Part shown: positions 13,501 through 22,990 of the stretch, piece by piece
Numbering within the stretch: position 1 is the first letter of the stretch
How the letters are laid out: each line of letters opens with the position of its first letter
Source: Microglena sp. YARC
Lineage: Eukaryota; Chlorophyta; Chlorophyceae; Chlamydomonadales; Chlamydomonadaceae
Assembly (NCBI GenBank): GCA_022414725.1
Contig: CM039465.1
Location: forward strand, 21,716,390-21,780,389
Direction: 5' to 3'
Length of the DNA: 64,000 nt
Notes under the pieces: model-generated
Databases searched by the model: none
What the model was told of the DNA's origin: nothing
Seen by the model: only the letters and a program-made list of their open reading frames with translations
Program-made: the position numbers and the translations under genes

Positions 13501-14837
13501 GTTATGCAATGCAATGTAATGAAATGAAATGTTATGAAATGTTATGAAATGTTATGAAATGTAATGAAATGTAATGAAATGTAATGAAATGTAATGCTAT
13601 GCAAATGAAATTTAATGTATATCTGCAAAGTAGTGTAATGTAATGTAACGCACCAGAATGTAACGTTATGCAATGCAAAATGTAATGATGACTGGTAAGC
13701 CAATGTATTGTAATGTAATGTACCAGAACGTTATGGCAATGCAAATGTAATGCAATGTCTATACAATGCGATGCATTGGCAAAATAATGTCATGTATGTG
13801 TGTATGTTACACATCAGAGGGATATCCGGTACAATACTAATACTGCAGGCCCGTTTTTTTTGCGGGGTACAATACCAATACTGCAGGGCCCGTTTTTTTG
13901 CGGCTAGCAAATTAAGCCTCGGTGCGACCCCAGTGAGAGGCACTCCCCCCAGCCCCTTTGGCTCATGCTCCGCCCTATACCGTGCTACGCCACAAATCCC
14001 CCAATGAATCAGGCTTGCATCCTCTACTTTTTGCTGCACAGCTGAGCTTTACAAGAAAATGAACAAAACTTTCCGACAGGGCTGTGAGAATACACACCAA
14101 CCCAACTCAACCGAACAAGCCCAACCACCCAACCAACCCAACCAAACCTCAACCCAACCCAACCCACAACCCAACCCAACCAATCCCAACCAACCAACCG
14201 CAACCCAACCCAACAACCCACAAACCCACGAACCCAACCCAGACCAACCCAACACCAACCCGACTACACAACGCAACCCAACCCACCCAACCCAAACCCA
14301 ACCCAACCAAAACCCAACCAACCCAACCACAACCAACAACCCAACCCAACCCAACCCAACACCAACCAACCCACCCACCCAACCAACCCAACCACCCAAA
14401 CCCCAACCCAACCCAACCCCAACCCAACCAACCCAACCCAACCAACCCAACCCAACCCAACCAACCCAACCAACCCAACCCAACGCCGTATGTGTGTGCA
14501 GGTTGGTCCAGCTAGTTCGAGAGGAGATGGCCGCTGCAGAATCTACACCTGGCCAAGAGCCAGTATTGTTTGGACTAAGATCACGGGGGGAGGCTGCGGA
14601 GGTACTGTCTGCATCACGCGCTTGGTGCGTTTCAATTTTGTTTGTTTGTGTGTGTGTATGTGTGTGAAGGGGGGGGGGGGGGGGGGGGGGGGGCCTGCGG
14701 AGGTATTGTCTGCATCATCCGTGGATTCAAGTTTTTTGTGTGTGTGTGGGGGGAGAGGATCACGGGGTGGGTGGGTGGGTGGGTGGGGCTGCGGAGGTAC
14801 TGTCTGTAATCATTGGTGGTTCAAGTTTTTTGTGTGT

Positions 14838-14868
<31 letters not shown>

Positions 14869-14875
14869 GGGGGGG

Positions 14876-14907
<32 letters not shown>

Positions 14908-16218
14908 GATCACGGGGGGAGGGCTGCGGAGGTGCTGTCTGCATTATCGGTGGGTTTCAAGTTTGGTTGTCTGGCAATCCCCCGGGCATTCTGTTTTGTG
15001 GGTGGGTGGGGGGGGGGGGTGGGGGGGGGGGGCCTGCGGAGGTATGTCTGCATCGTCGGATGGTTCAAATTTGTTGTCCGGCACCATCATCATCACCATC
15101 ACCACCACCACCACCATCATCATCATTAATTCTGATTTATAATGTGTGTGATCTTGCGTTTTACCCAGAGGCTTGACGTGTGTGTGTGTTCAAGTGTGGC
15201 TGCCCCCCAAATAATGTTTGCGATAGTCCTCATATATACCATATCATACATCAAAATCCAAATCCTACATGGACCTTGTAACGAGGAGGAGCTTGTGAAG
15301 CTGCTGTTAGAAGCAGGAGCCCTCATTCGCACGCTCTCTACAAGCCTCACGAACTTAATGTCCGCCGCACCGAATGCTGCTGTCCCAGCACTTGCTCCTC
15401 TCGCACACACACACACCACACACACACAGACTGCCCTTCCTCCCACACACTAAGCTGCACCTGTTTACCCCGCCTCTTCTCAGAGAGAATGCAGCAGCCC
15501 CATTCGCACAGTCTCACAAGCCTCACCAACTCTAGTCCCACACCATGCTGCTGCTCCAGCACTTGCTCTTCTCGCCCAGCCCCCCCCCCCCCCCCCCCCC
15601 CCCCGCCACACACACACATAGGACTGCCCTCCTCCCCACACAACAAGCTGCACCTGTTTTACCCCGCCTCTTTCTCAGAGAAGTAGCAGCCCAATTCGCA
15701 CGTTCTCGCTACAAGCCTCACCAACTTCAGTCCCACACCATGGCTGGCTACCCCAGCACTTGCTCCTCTCGCCCAGGCTGCACCCACCTACCCTCTCCAC
15801 ATCCACCCACCCACCCTAACACAACCCACCGCACAAGTTGCACCCCTCTCCCCCTTCCCATGCCCGCCCCCCCCCCTACCCCCTCCTCTCCGGTGACGTA
15901 GCAGACCCGTACACGCACGTTCTCCATTGGGGTTGGCACTTTTGTTGAAAAACCTATTCATCGACATTGAAAATGGCCTTCACACCTGCAGCTCCACACT
16001 GCATGCACCAATATGCAAACACCTATCACTACCTACACACATGCAACAGCCACACTATCCCACCACAAGGCTTGACCGGAGAGGCTAGTGAATCTGCAGT
16101 GAATCGAATAGTTTCGAAGTACAAGGAAGAGATGAAGCTAGAAGAGACCCCCAAGGTTTTCAGAGGGTCCTCCTTGGGAGCCTCTGAATTCGGGTCACTC
16201 GCTGTTCAGTTTGATTGA
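2771..16218 (+). CDS. L-arabinokinase-like GHMP kinase gene (3' part, six exons)
   Basis: Joined exons 2771-2961, 6517-6711, 8415-8578, 13030-13219, about 14502-14626 and 16070-16218 encode the C-terminal kinase half of a plant-type L-arabinokinase. That enzyme phosphorylates L-arabinose at C1 with ATP in the sugar salvage route to UDP-arabinose, in the cytosol. Visible family marks, in order: the glycine-rich ATP loop [79 protein letters not shown] with [18 protein letters not shown], the third GHMP motif [11 protein letters not shown], and an end [12 protein letters not shown]. The N-terminal glycosyltransferase-like half of plant homologues must lie left of the window. Splice phases agree across all junctions, but the fourth and fifth exons each contain a one-base frame break, so this is either a sequencing error or a damaged gene. 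Galactokinase is the nearest alternative, but the FWGVDSG and MDQMAS motifs favour arabinokinase. Confidence 0.82.
2943..5432 (+). repeat. Tandem array seeded by exon-a 3' tip and splice donor
   Basis: About 26 copies, period about 90-115 bp, of the last 18-20 nt of exon a (TTGTGGCATCATGGACCAG) with the first intron bases, followed by an AT-rich spacer rich in GAATTTAAATTTG. Copies to about 4170 keep CAGGTAGGGAC (GT donor). Copies from about 4270 to 5415 read GACCAGGCAGGACAC, so the GT is lost and the sub-array is highly uniform (about 93-bp unit). Two further degenerate copies lie near 5672 and 5789. Frames across the array ([15 protein letters not shown] repeats) are repeat translations, not proteins. 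Confidence 0.92.
5433..5650 (+). repeat. Dispersed GGCGGAGCCCC repeat, copy 1
   Basis: About 215 bp starting GCCGGAGCCCCCTCTTCAAG, containing GACACGTCAGCCAACGGTC and ending near TTGCGACGCTGCGTAGG. The same sequence occurs at 58385-58590 and, inverted, at 31470-31690. It interrupts the exon-a tip array. No terminal inverted repeats or coding capacity were seen; SINE or MITE status is open. Confidence 0.8.
5651..6009. other. Intron sequence, no gene seen
   Basis: Holds two decayed exon-a tip copies (about 5672 and 5789) and about 200 bp of apparently single-copy sequence. No splice-consistent coding block was found. Confidence 0.6.
6010..6516 (+). repeat. Exon-b 5' tip copies with C-run and CA microsatellite
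   Basis: Two diverged copies of the first about 70 nt of exon b lie at 6012-6090 and 6318-6395, each reading TGGCGTCATNAC-CGGTCA then GGACAGCTGCTA. The second retains an acceptor-like CTCTCGCAG directly before it. They are separated by a poly-C run (about 6140-6173) and (CA)n at 6178-6298. The real exon follows at 6517. Confidence 0.87.
6517..6711 (+). CDS. ARA1: L-arabinokinase exon b
   Basis: Acceptor CCCACAG ends at 6516 and the donor GTGTGC starts at 6712; 195 nt in phase 0 at both ends. It encodes [20 protein letters not shown] followed by [17 protein letters not shown] and [12 protein letters not shown]. This joins exon a to rebuild the family signature MDQMAS. The 5' end has been copied twice upstream. 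Confidence 0.88.
6712..8029 (+). repeat. Intron made of GTGG-rich half and CACCAC-rich half
   Basis: After the donor, about 6725-7003 is (GTGGTGG/GGTAGTG)-like DNA. From 7005 to about 8010 it switches to CACCACACCACAC and CCCTCAC units, ending in the TATACAG acceptor at 8029. The two halves are complementary in composition, so the pre-mRNA intron could fold on itself. Long Thr-His-Pro open frames here are low-complexity artefacts. Confidence 0.9.
8030..8098 (+). pseudogene. Partial duplicate of exon-c 5' end
   Basis: A 69-nt near-copy of the start of exon c ([20 protein letters not shown]), with its own acceptor (TTATACAG). It breaks off into CACCAC repeat where exon c continues with the AEIIPEEM region. 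No donor follows, so it is a decoy acceptor plus truncated exon rather than a second exon. Confidence 0.85.
8099..8414. repeat. CACCA satellite with 15-bp tandem (ACCAACACACCACCC)
   Basis: CCACACC-type repeat, then about nine exact copies of a 15-bp unit at 8272-8406, ending at the acceptor of exon c. It fills the space between the two copies of the exon-c start. Confidence 0.92.
8415..8578 (+). CDS. ARA1: L-arabinokinase exon c
   Basis: The acceptor is CCCCAG at 8414. The donor is ACGTGAGT, with GT at 8579. 164 nt, phase 0 to phase 2. It encodes [40 protein letters not shown] and DITTVDLNQ. The segment EFL-HG-H-DDITTVD corresponds to the arabinokinase linker before the YAVR-HPI block encoded by the next exon. 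Both ends have been duplicated: 5' at 8030, 3' in the array that follows. Confidence 0.85.
8500..9590 (+). repeat. Tandem array seeded by exon-c 3' tip and donor
   Basis: Nine units of about 125 bp including the true exon end. Each carries GAGTGGGGCAGAGTTC- or AATATAG-like exon sequence, ACATCACGACTGT-GATT, and a conserved donor CAGACGTGAGTG, CAGAAGTGAGTG or CAGGCGTGAGTG. All keep GTGAGTG. They follow each other with TGATGGTGGTGGGTTGGGTAG spacers, and the exon part is drifting while the donor is retained. Confidence 0.93.
9591..10413. other. Intron: G-rich tract and dispersed-repeat fragments
   Basis: GTGGGGG-rich tract to about 9700, then a fragment of the dispersed repeat with CCTATTTGGCTGCCCCTGGA (also inverted near 38660 and forward-related near 36390 and 37100), then GCTACGAGTAGCAGCTACTAGG (related to 44300 and 62090). 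No coding block recognised. Confidence 0.6.
10414..10526. repeat. Perfect inverted repeat with AT-only loop
   Basis: Arms AATCGTGCAGCCTTCAGATC (10414-10433) and GATCTGAAGGCTGCACGATT (about 10506-10525) flank about 70 bp of TA repeat. It could be a small MITE or a hairpin formed around a microsatellite. No clear target duplication was found because the right flank is TA repeat again. Confidence 0.85.
10600..13029 (+). repeat. Tandem array seeded by exon-d acceptor and 5' tip
   Basis: Three older units of about 163 bp (10600-11100), then 16 units of about 118 bp. Each young unit has an acceptor CTCTCCCAG followed by CTACGCCGTGCGTCAATCAA and CGCGCATCCAATCTCTGAAC, the start of exon d. It then diverges into AATTAGTCACAAACTAACAC and a linker. 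Read in exon frame the tips give [13 protein letters not shown] then a stop. Units at 11640-12760 show scattered one-base indels. The last unit runs into the true exon at 13030. Confidence 0.93.
13030..13219 (+). CDS. ARA1: L-arabinokinase exon d (one-base frame break)
   Basis: Acceptor CTCCCAG ends at 13029 and donor GTGACG starts at 13220. The first half reads [12 protein letters not shown], matching the HPI-ENFRV block. The second half, in another frame, reads [20 protein letters not shown] and [14 protein letters not shown], matching the LGELLYQ-HYSYS-GLGS-GTDR block. The exon is 190 nt, whereas its phases require a multiple of three, so there is a single indel, near 13095-13115. The start has 6 extra bases relative to the array copies, in frame overall. 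Confidence 0.8.
13220..13760 (+). repeat. TAATGCAATG microsatellite with exon-d 3' tip copies
   Basis: 5- and 10-bp repeats TAATG/CAATG and GAAATG. Within them are copies of the exon-d end and donor: CACTGACAGGTAAC near 13309, GATGACAGGTGACAGACG near 13362, and TATTCGTCTTGCAAGC...CACTGGCAGGTGACGGAC at 13382-13435. These are the exon tail reiterated three times. Confidence 0.85.
13761..14094. other. Intron, mostly unique, with short direct repeat
   Basis: Contains two copies of a GGTACAATACNAATACTGCAG unit followed by GGCCCGTTTTTTTGCGG (about 13828-13905). About 180 bp of apparently unique sequence follows. No exon fits. Confidence 0.6.
14095..14487. repeat. AACCC pentamer-like satellite
   Basis: About 390 bp of AACCCAACC words, C/A-rich on the sense strand, running up to the acceptor of the next exon. 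The same repeat in opposite orientation pads the transporter exon array at 59280-60300, where it is again AACCC on that gene's sense strand. Confidence 0.95.
14502..14626 (+). CDS. ARA1: L-arabinokinase exon e (one-base deficit, 3' end uncertain)
   Basis: Acceptor TGTGTGTGCAG ends at 14501. The exon starts with the last base of an Arg codon. It encodes [20 protein letters not shown] and PVLFG. One base is missing at about 14570-14573, and the other frame then gives [14 protein letters not shown], the third GHMP motif. The donor is not certain. In diverged copies of this motif downstream the pattern ATCATCG followed by GTGGGT gives a proper phase-1 donor that fits the terminal exon. Confidence 0.72.
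14650..15080 (+). repeat. Exon-e tip copies separated by poly-G
   Basis: Four further copies of the third-GHMP-motif sequence (GCTGCGGAGGTACTGTCTGC then ATCATCGGTGG) lie at about 14690, 14758, 14909 and 15033. They are separated by TGTG repeats and G runs up to about 50 nt (14850-14906). Those at 14758 and 14909 also keep the upstream GATCACGGGG. Confidence 0.85.
15081..16069. other. Last arabinokinase intron, simple repeats
   Basis: Contains a CAT/CAC triplet run, a copy of the terminal-exon start (CCAGAGGCTTGACG near 15166), and three copies of a block of about 180 bp around CACCATGCTGCTGCTCCAGC (15340-15790), C-rich and CA-rich. A GAGGAGGAGCTTGTGAAGCT stretch at 15281-15330 reads open ([14 protein letters not shown]) and is conserved in all units. 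It does not match arabinokinase and lacks clear splice sites. Confidence 0.55.
16070..16218 (+). CDS. ARA1: L-arabinokinase terminal exon
   Basis: Acceptor CACAAG ends at 16069. The first two bases complete a Gly codon from the [13 protein letters not shown] exon. It encodes [20 protein letters not shown] and [20 protein letters not shown] and ends AVQFD with TGA at 16216-16218. The [12 protein letters not shown] end matches the conserved F-GSSPGAGKFG tail of plant L-arabinokinase. TTGATTGATTGATTG follows the stop. Damaged copies lie in the second and third tandem units. Confidence 0.85.
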
Positions 16219-17931
16219 TTGATTGATTGCATGATGCGTAGCGATGCCGTAAAGCGCCCCAGGGCTGGCATTCAAAGTCAAGGTCTTCCCCTTGGATCCC
16301 TCTTATTACTGGGTACAACCTGGTACAAAGTTATTTTTACAAGGAAGGTTTTCGCCTCGTGTATGTGTTACAGTCCAGGGTAGGCAAATAGGCTTAAGGT
16401 GGGACTTGCCCAACCGTGTAGGGAAGGGCTTTAAAAAGAAAAGCACTGTTGATGAAATGAACCCCAAACAATCGTTTTACCGACGGGGGCTCTTGAGTTC
16501 GTGCTACAGGTGATCATTTAATTCTACAATTCCAAATAAAGATCATCTCATCTGGGATCAAAGAGTCAAAGGGTGGGTCTCCTACACTAGCCTAAACTGG
16601 AGGTATGTGTTCTTGACGCGAGCGCTGTCATGAAAGCAATGATGATGCTCAGCGATGCCGCGTAAGTGCTCAGGGTTGGATTTAAAGTCAAGACCGTCCA
16701 CTTGGATCTTCTTACCGGTATACTGGGGTACAATTACATTACATGTTAAAGTTACTGACCAGAGGGTGTATGAGACTCTGTGCTGAAACCAAAAGAAAGG
16801 GGTGTAACAGTTATTTTTACAAGGAGGATTTTTGGCGGAGCCCCCCCTTCTGTCCATAGATGAGCAAATAGCAAATGTGTCATACGGGGGCAGCTTGTGA
16901 TTCTTCGCCACAATGGAACGGATATATAATATATTTCGTATGTGCTGTCCTTTGTTGCGGATCAGTTTACCCAATGTTTCTTTCAATTAACCCCTCCTGG
17001 AAAGCTAGATTGGATTGTTACATGATTTTCAGCCACCTCTGGTCTTCTCACCGTCTTTCAAGTCCAAGTCCCCCCCCCTCACTTCCCCCATTATTATCAC
17101 AGAAACGCAATGTTACCCTAGGGAGAATACAAGTGTAAAGCTAGAGTTGATCTTGATTGTTTGAGTTTGGGCAAGTCCTTTTAGCCATAGTGCTACCCTG
17201 GACTGGAACACCTCTTCCAAAAACACTAGCACTCTTAGACTGGTGATGCCGGGGATTTTTGTGATTGGTCGTGGGTTGAAAAATGAATTCCCAATCGCCG
17301 GTCAACAGTTTGGTGAATCAGCGGCCACCAAAACACAACCCCCCAAGATAACCATGACAGATCTAGCGGCTGTGCGGGCCTGGTGCCGGAAAAAAAACTA
17401 GGCACCTCGTATACCCTTAAGGGGCGGCCTACTCCTCGTTCTAAGGAAGAAATGCTCGCCATCTCCTCTGGACTATAAATTTAATCTTACGGTTTCATAT
17501 ATACCGTATAATTCAATTCTCAAATTTGTCGAGGTATTCTCGCTCTTTTGTACTGGTGGCACGCCATTATTGCGAACTAAATCCTGGGTGTGCGCTGGTT
17601 TTGCGTCGAGAGAGTGAAAGCCCCACCTCCTGGGGAGAACTAGCCTTGCAACAAATTTATAAAAAGCAGGTGGTAGCAGGAGGAGCAGACTATGAACAGA
17701 AGACCGACAATATTAAAATATAATATTTAGGGAACGGAAATATGTATAATATCATATATTAGGTTGAAATCGGAATGTTCTCCATTACTTTGGTTTTGCC
17801 GTTTTCGTCATTTATCTTTAAGTTTTCAAAGATAGCATGTTGTTTCCCACCAAATAAAACCTCCCCAAACGTCCTATATATTATGGCTGTAATCCATGGT
17901 TCACATCCCCCCGTCCGATATCATTATACAC
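16219..17931. other. 3' flank of arabinokinase in tandem unit 1
   Basis: Contains the dispersed AACCCCAAACAATCGTTT / GACGGGGGC repeat (16380-16520, also at 37160), a GGCGGAGCCCCCC fragment (16835), AATAAAGATC at 16536 as a possible poly(A) signal, and a coding-like stretch at about 17255-17400 (see findings). No gene assigned. Confidence 0.5.
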
Positions 17932-18150
17932 ATGCGGGGAGGTATTGTTGCATCATCCGTGGGTGGTTCAAGTTTTTGTGTGTGGGGGGGGGGGGAGAGA
18001 TCACGGGGTGGGTGGGTGGGTGGGTGGGGCTGCGGAGGTACTGTCTGTATCATCGGTGGGGGTTCAAGTTTTTGTGTGTGTGTGGGGGGGGGGGGGGGGG
18101 GGGGGGGAGGGGGGGGGGGGGGGAGGGGGGGGGGGGGGGGGGGGGGTGGG

Positions 18151-18181
<31 letters not shown>

Positions 18182-19576
18182 CGGGGGGAGCTGCGGAGGT
18201 GGCTGTCTTGCATTATGCGTGTGGTTCAAAGTTTGTGTTGTCCTGGCAAATCCCCGGAGCATTCTGTTTTGTGGGGTGGAGAGATGGGGGGGTGGGGGGG
18301 GGGGGGGGGGGGAGGTACTGTCTGCATGTCGGATGATTTAAATTTGTTTGTCCCAGGGCACCATCGATCAGTCACGCGTCATGCACAGAGCCCCGACCAT
18401 CATCTTTACGCCCTGATCTCATAATTAATCTTCGTTGATTTATAATGTGTGTGGCCCGATCTTGCGTTTTTAACCCAGAGGCTTGACGGTGTGTGTGTGT
18501 TCAACGCGCTGGCTGGGCCCCCCAAGGATAATGTTTGCGATAGTCCTTCATATATTTACCATATATACATCAGTGATCGCGAATCCCATCTACATACTTG
18601 GACGCCTTGTAACGAGGAGGAGCTTGTGAAGCTGGCTGTTAGAAGCAGGAGCCTCATGCTGGAATTGCAGATGCTCTCGTAGAGTAGGTGTAGCCTCACG
18701 ATAAGTTATAGATACAAGCTCCTTACCGATGCGCCTCACTGCTGGCGCGCTGTCCAGCACTTGCTTTTCCTCTTGGCGACACATAACACACAGTACACAC
18801 GCAGTACTGCCCTTTTCCTCCGCCAACACACAAGCTGGCACCTGGTTGTACGCTCGCCGCTCTTCTCAGAGAATTAGGCAGCCCTCGCGAGTTCGCGACG
18901 CTCTGCTGAGTCTGAGCGGGTGTTTGAGTCTTCCGCGAGAACTCGTATCCCCACCATGCTGTCTGCTTTGACTCGCAGCACGCTTGCTCTTGTTGATGCT
19001 CGGCCCAGTGTCGTTCGCCCCTTCTGTTCGTCTGTGTTGTAGGCTCCCCCCGCCCCGCGCCTCCCGCACATGGGCACCACATGAGACTGCTGCCTCATTC
19101 GCTTGTGGCCTCCAGCTTCAGCAAGCTGCTCCCCTGTTTACGACGTTTCGTGCAGAGAAGTAGCAGCGCCATTCGCACGGTTCTCTACAAGCCTAACTAC
19201 TGTCAGTCCCATAACATGCGGTGGCTACTCCATGCATGTGGCTCCTCTCGCCAGGGCTGCACCACGCCATAAGTCCTTCGCCGCCATGTTGCTCTCCGAC
19301 CCCAGCGATTCACTACACCCCACCCACAAGTAGACGTCCGCTCTCCCCCCCCGGCCCCCCCGCCGCTCCTGGCCTATCCCCTGCCTCTCCGTGACGTAGT
19401 CGATAGTAGACTGCGTTAACGTCATGCGTTCTCCATGGATTGTGGGCACTGCTTGTTGATAGCAAACCGTAGTTCTCGGACATTTGAAGAATGGGCCTTC
19501 ACACACGCTGCAGCTCCACATTGAGCACCTAATTATGCAAACACATCTACTACATAAACACACATGGCAACACCGG

Positions 19577-19704
19577 GGCTTGACGCGGGAGCAGGCTAGG
19601 TGAATTGCAGGTGGAAGCGGAATAGTTTCGGGAAGGCAGGAGTAGCTTAGAAGAGGCCCGTGTGGAAATTCGGGTCACCGAGTCGGGCTGTTTCACTTTG
19701 AGTA
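19577..19704 (+). pseudogene. Damaged arabinokinase terminal exon, tandem unit 2
   Basis: GGCTTGACGCGGGAGCAGGC begins a copy of the exon at 16070, with many single-base indels and a missing middle, so no frame is kept. It lies in the indel-rich unit 2 and may be intact in reality if the errors are from the assembly. Confidence 0.75.
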
Positions 19705-22700
19705 TAGATATAGAGATATAGATATGCATCGATGCGTAGCGATGTGTAAGCTGCCACCCGGGCTGGGCATTCACACGCTCAGCGCGGTTCTTCCCTTGGA
19801 TCTCTTATTACTGGTACAACCTGGTTAGCATTGTGAGATATATATGATATATATACAGGAAGGTTTTCGCCCTCGGTGTATTGTGTTAAGTCAGGGGTAG
19901 GTGAAATCAGGGCTTAAGGGACTGTTGTCCTGTTGTAAGAGATAAAAAGAAAAAGGCCAGCTGTATGAACCCAAAACATCGGTTCCGGACGGGGGCCTTG
20001 GAGTTCGGTGGTATAGCTGACATTTAATATCTACAATCCAAATAAAGAATCATCTCCAATCTGGGATCAAAGAGTCAAGGGTGGGTCTCCGCTACACTAG
20101 CCTAACTGGAGGTATGTTTCTTGACCGGAGCGTGGGGGTCATGAAAGCAATGCATGATGTCTGCAGATCGATGGCGTATAGATAGATCAGGGTTTCGGGC
20201 ATTTAAAGTCAAGACCGGCTCACTGATGCTTCTTAGCCGGTATTGACTGGGGTACACTTCATTACATGTTAAATCTACTTTTTGACACCGACGAGGGTGT
20301 AATGAGACTTCTGTGGAGCTGAACCAAAAAGAAAAGGGTGGTAACAGTATTTTTTACAAGGAGGATTTTTTGGGCGGGAAGCCCCCCTTCTGTCCATGAT
20401 CAATAACAAATGGTGGTCCGCATACGGGCTTGGGTGATTTCTTCGCCACAATGGAACGGGATTATAAATATTTTCGTATGTGCTGCTCGCTTGTGTTGCG
20501 GGGATCAGTTTGACCCATGTTTCTATATGTAAGAGAGATAGATATTGGATTGTTACACATGATTTCAGCCACTGTTCAGTCCAAGTCCCCGCCCGAGCCC
20601 CCCCATTTATTGATCCACACAGAAGCAAGTTACGCTGAGGGAGACATACAAGTGTAAAGCTAGGTTGAGTCTTGGATTGTTTGAGTTTGGGCAAGTCTTT
20701 TAGGCATAGTGCCTACCGTACTGGGACATTCCGCAAAAAACGACTAGCACTCTTAGACTGGTGATGGCGTGTGGAATTGGTCGTTGGTTGAAAAATGAAT
20801 GTGCCCAATCGCCGGTCAGCAGTTGGTGGAAATCAGCGGCCACCAAAACACAACCCGCCAAGATAACCATGACAGATTCTAGGCGGCTGTGGGGCGGGGC
20901 CTGGTGGAAGGTGGGATAAGAAATAAGAGATAGCCGTCGTATTACCTTATTTTTTCAGGGCGCTACTCCTCGTGTCTAAGGAAGAAATGCTCGCGCCACA
21001 TCACTCTGGCTCTAAATCTATATCTACCGGGTTCATGTAGTAGCCGGTAGTAAATTCTCATTCTCAAATTTTGGTCGAGGTATTCTCGCTCTTTTTACTG
21101 GTGGCAACGCATTATCCTGAGGTGGTTGGGGTTTGGCGGTACGAGAGAGTGAAAGCCGGCACCAATATAGAGATATATATATATATAAGAAAGCAGGTGG
21201 TACAGGAGGAGGCAGACTGAACAGAAGACATATTAATATAATATTTAGGGGAGGAACGGGGAAAATATGATAAATATTCATATTAGGATTGAATGCGAAT
21301 GTACTCAATCTTTAGAGTATATAGCGTTTTCTCAATTTACTTAAGTTTTTCGCAAATACATGTCCTGTTTCCACAATAAACTCCCATGCCCTATATATTA
21401 GGGGCGTCTGTAATGCATGTCATCGTCCGACTACTACATATACACATGCGGGAGGTATTGTCTGCATCATCCGTGGGTTTCAGTTTTTGTGTGTGTGGGG
21501 GGGGAGGAGAATACCGGGTGGGTGGGTGGTGGGTGGGGTGCGGAGGTACTGTCTGTATCACGGGTGGTTCAAGTTTTTGTGTGTGTTGTGTGTGTGTGTG
21601 TGGGGGGCGCGGGGTGGGGGTGTGGGCTGGTGGGGTGGGGGCGGGGGGCAGATCCGCGGGGGAGGGCTGGCGAGGGTATTTAATCAGGGTGGGTCAAGTT
21701 TTGTTGGTCCTGGCAATGCCCGGGCCTTCTGTTTTGTTGGGGTGGGGGGGGGGGGGGGGGGGGGGGGTGGGGGGCGGGTGGGGAGTACTGTCTTGCACGT
21801 GGATGGGTTTCAAATTTGTTGTCCGGCCCACTCATCATGCACCATGCACCACACCACCACAATACATCATCATGTATTCTGGATTTATAATGTGTGTGGA
21901 TCGTTGCGTTTTACCCAGAGGGCTTGACGTGTGTGGTGTGTTCAGTTGTGGCTGGGGCTCCGCAAGTAATGTGTTGCATGATAGTCCTCATGAGTATACA
22001 TACCCATCAGACATGCAAATCCAAATCGTACATGGGACTTGTACGAGACGGAGGAGCTTGGTGTAAGCGTGCTGTTTAGAAAGGGGCAGGAGCTCATTCG
22101 CCACGCTCCACAGCCTCACGAACTTAAGGTCCCACATGGCTGGGGCCTGAGGTCCAAGCACGTTGGCTCCTCTCGACACACACACAAACACAGACCACAG
22201 ACGCCCTTTCCCTCCGCCATCACAGCAAGCTGCAAGCTGGTTTAACGCCCGGCCTCTCTGCAGCGAAGCAGCAAGCCCCGCCATCTACAGTCGGCCACCA
22301 AGCTCACCAACTCTGTCCCACCATGCGCTGGCTCCAGCCTTGCTCTATCTCGCCCAGGCCACCTCCCCCCCCCTCCCCCTTCCCCCCCAGCACAGTCACA
22401 ACATTAGACTCGCCCTGCCGCTCCTCAAGACGTCCAAGCTGCGACCTGTGTTTCCCGCGCGCTCTTCTCAGGAGAAGTAGCAGGCCCATGGTGTGTCGTA
22501 GCAAGCTCACCAACTTCAAGTCCCACATCCAGATGCTGTTGCTACCCGCTTGGCTCTCTTGACGGCGCCCACGGTGGCCCCACCACCCACTCCATCCACC
22601 CCCACCACCCTACCACCCGACCCACAGTTGCACCCGTTTCACCCCCGCCCCCCGGCCCCCCTCCCTCCTGTCCGGTGACGGTAGAGACGCGTACACGCAC

Positions 22701-22858
22701 GTTCTCCATTGGTTGGCAGCTTTGGGTTTGAACAACCTAAGTTCATCGGGGACATTTGAAAATGGGCCTAACAGCCACTGCAGCTGCCACACTGCAGGCA
22801 CCAATATGCAACACATCACTACCTACACACATGCTAACACCACCACTATCCACCCACG

Positions 22859-22990
22859 AGGCTTGGACGGGGGAGAGGCTAGTGAATCTGGGCAGTGGAA
22901 TCGATAAGTTTCGAGTACAGGAAGAGATGGAGGCTAGAAGCCCCGAAGGTTTTCAGAGGGTCCCTAAGATTGGAGCCTCCTGATTCGGGT
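22859..22990 (+). pseudogene. Damaged arabinokinase terminal exon, tandem unit 3
   Basis: Starts AGGCTTGGACGGGGGAGAGG and keeps most of the exon, including TTTTCAGAGGGTCC, but with indels and TGATTCGGG in place of the GAATTCGGG of unit 1. The stop region is lost into a TTGATTGATTGATTGG run. Confidence 0.78.

Noticed and set aside
14049..14515. Asn/Pro/Thr- or Gly/Trp/Val-rich proteins over AACCC repeat
   Set aside because: Simple-repeat frames open in all phases.
15280..15340. Ankyrin-like exon ([14 protein letters not shown])
   Set aside because: Too short, no clean splice sites, and the following 180-bp units are repeats. Kept only as a note on the intron.
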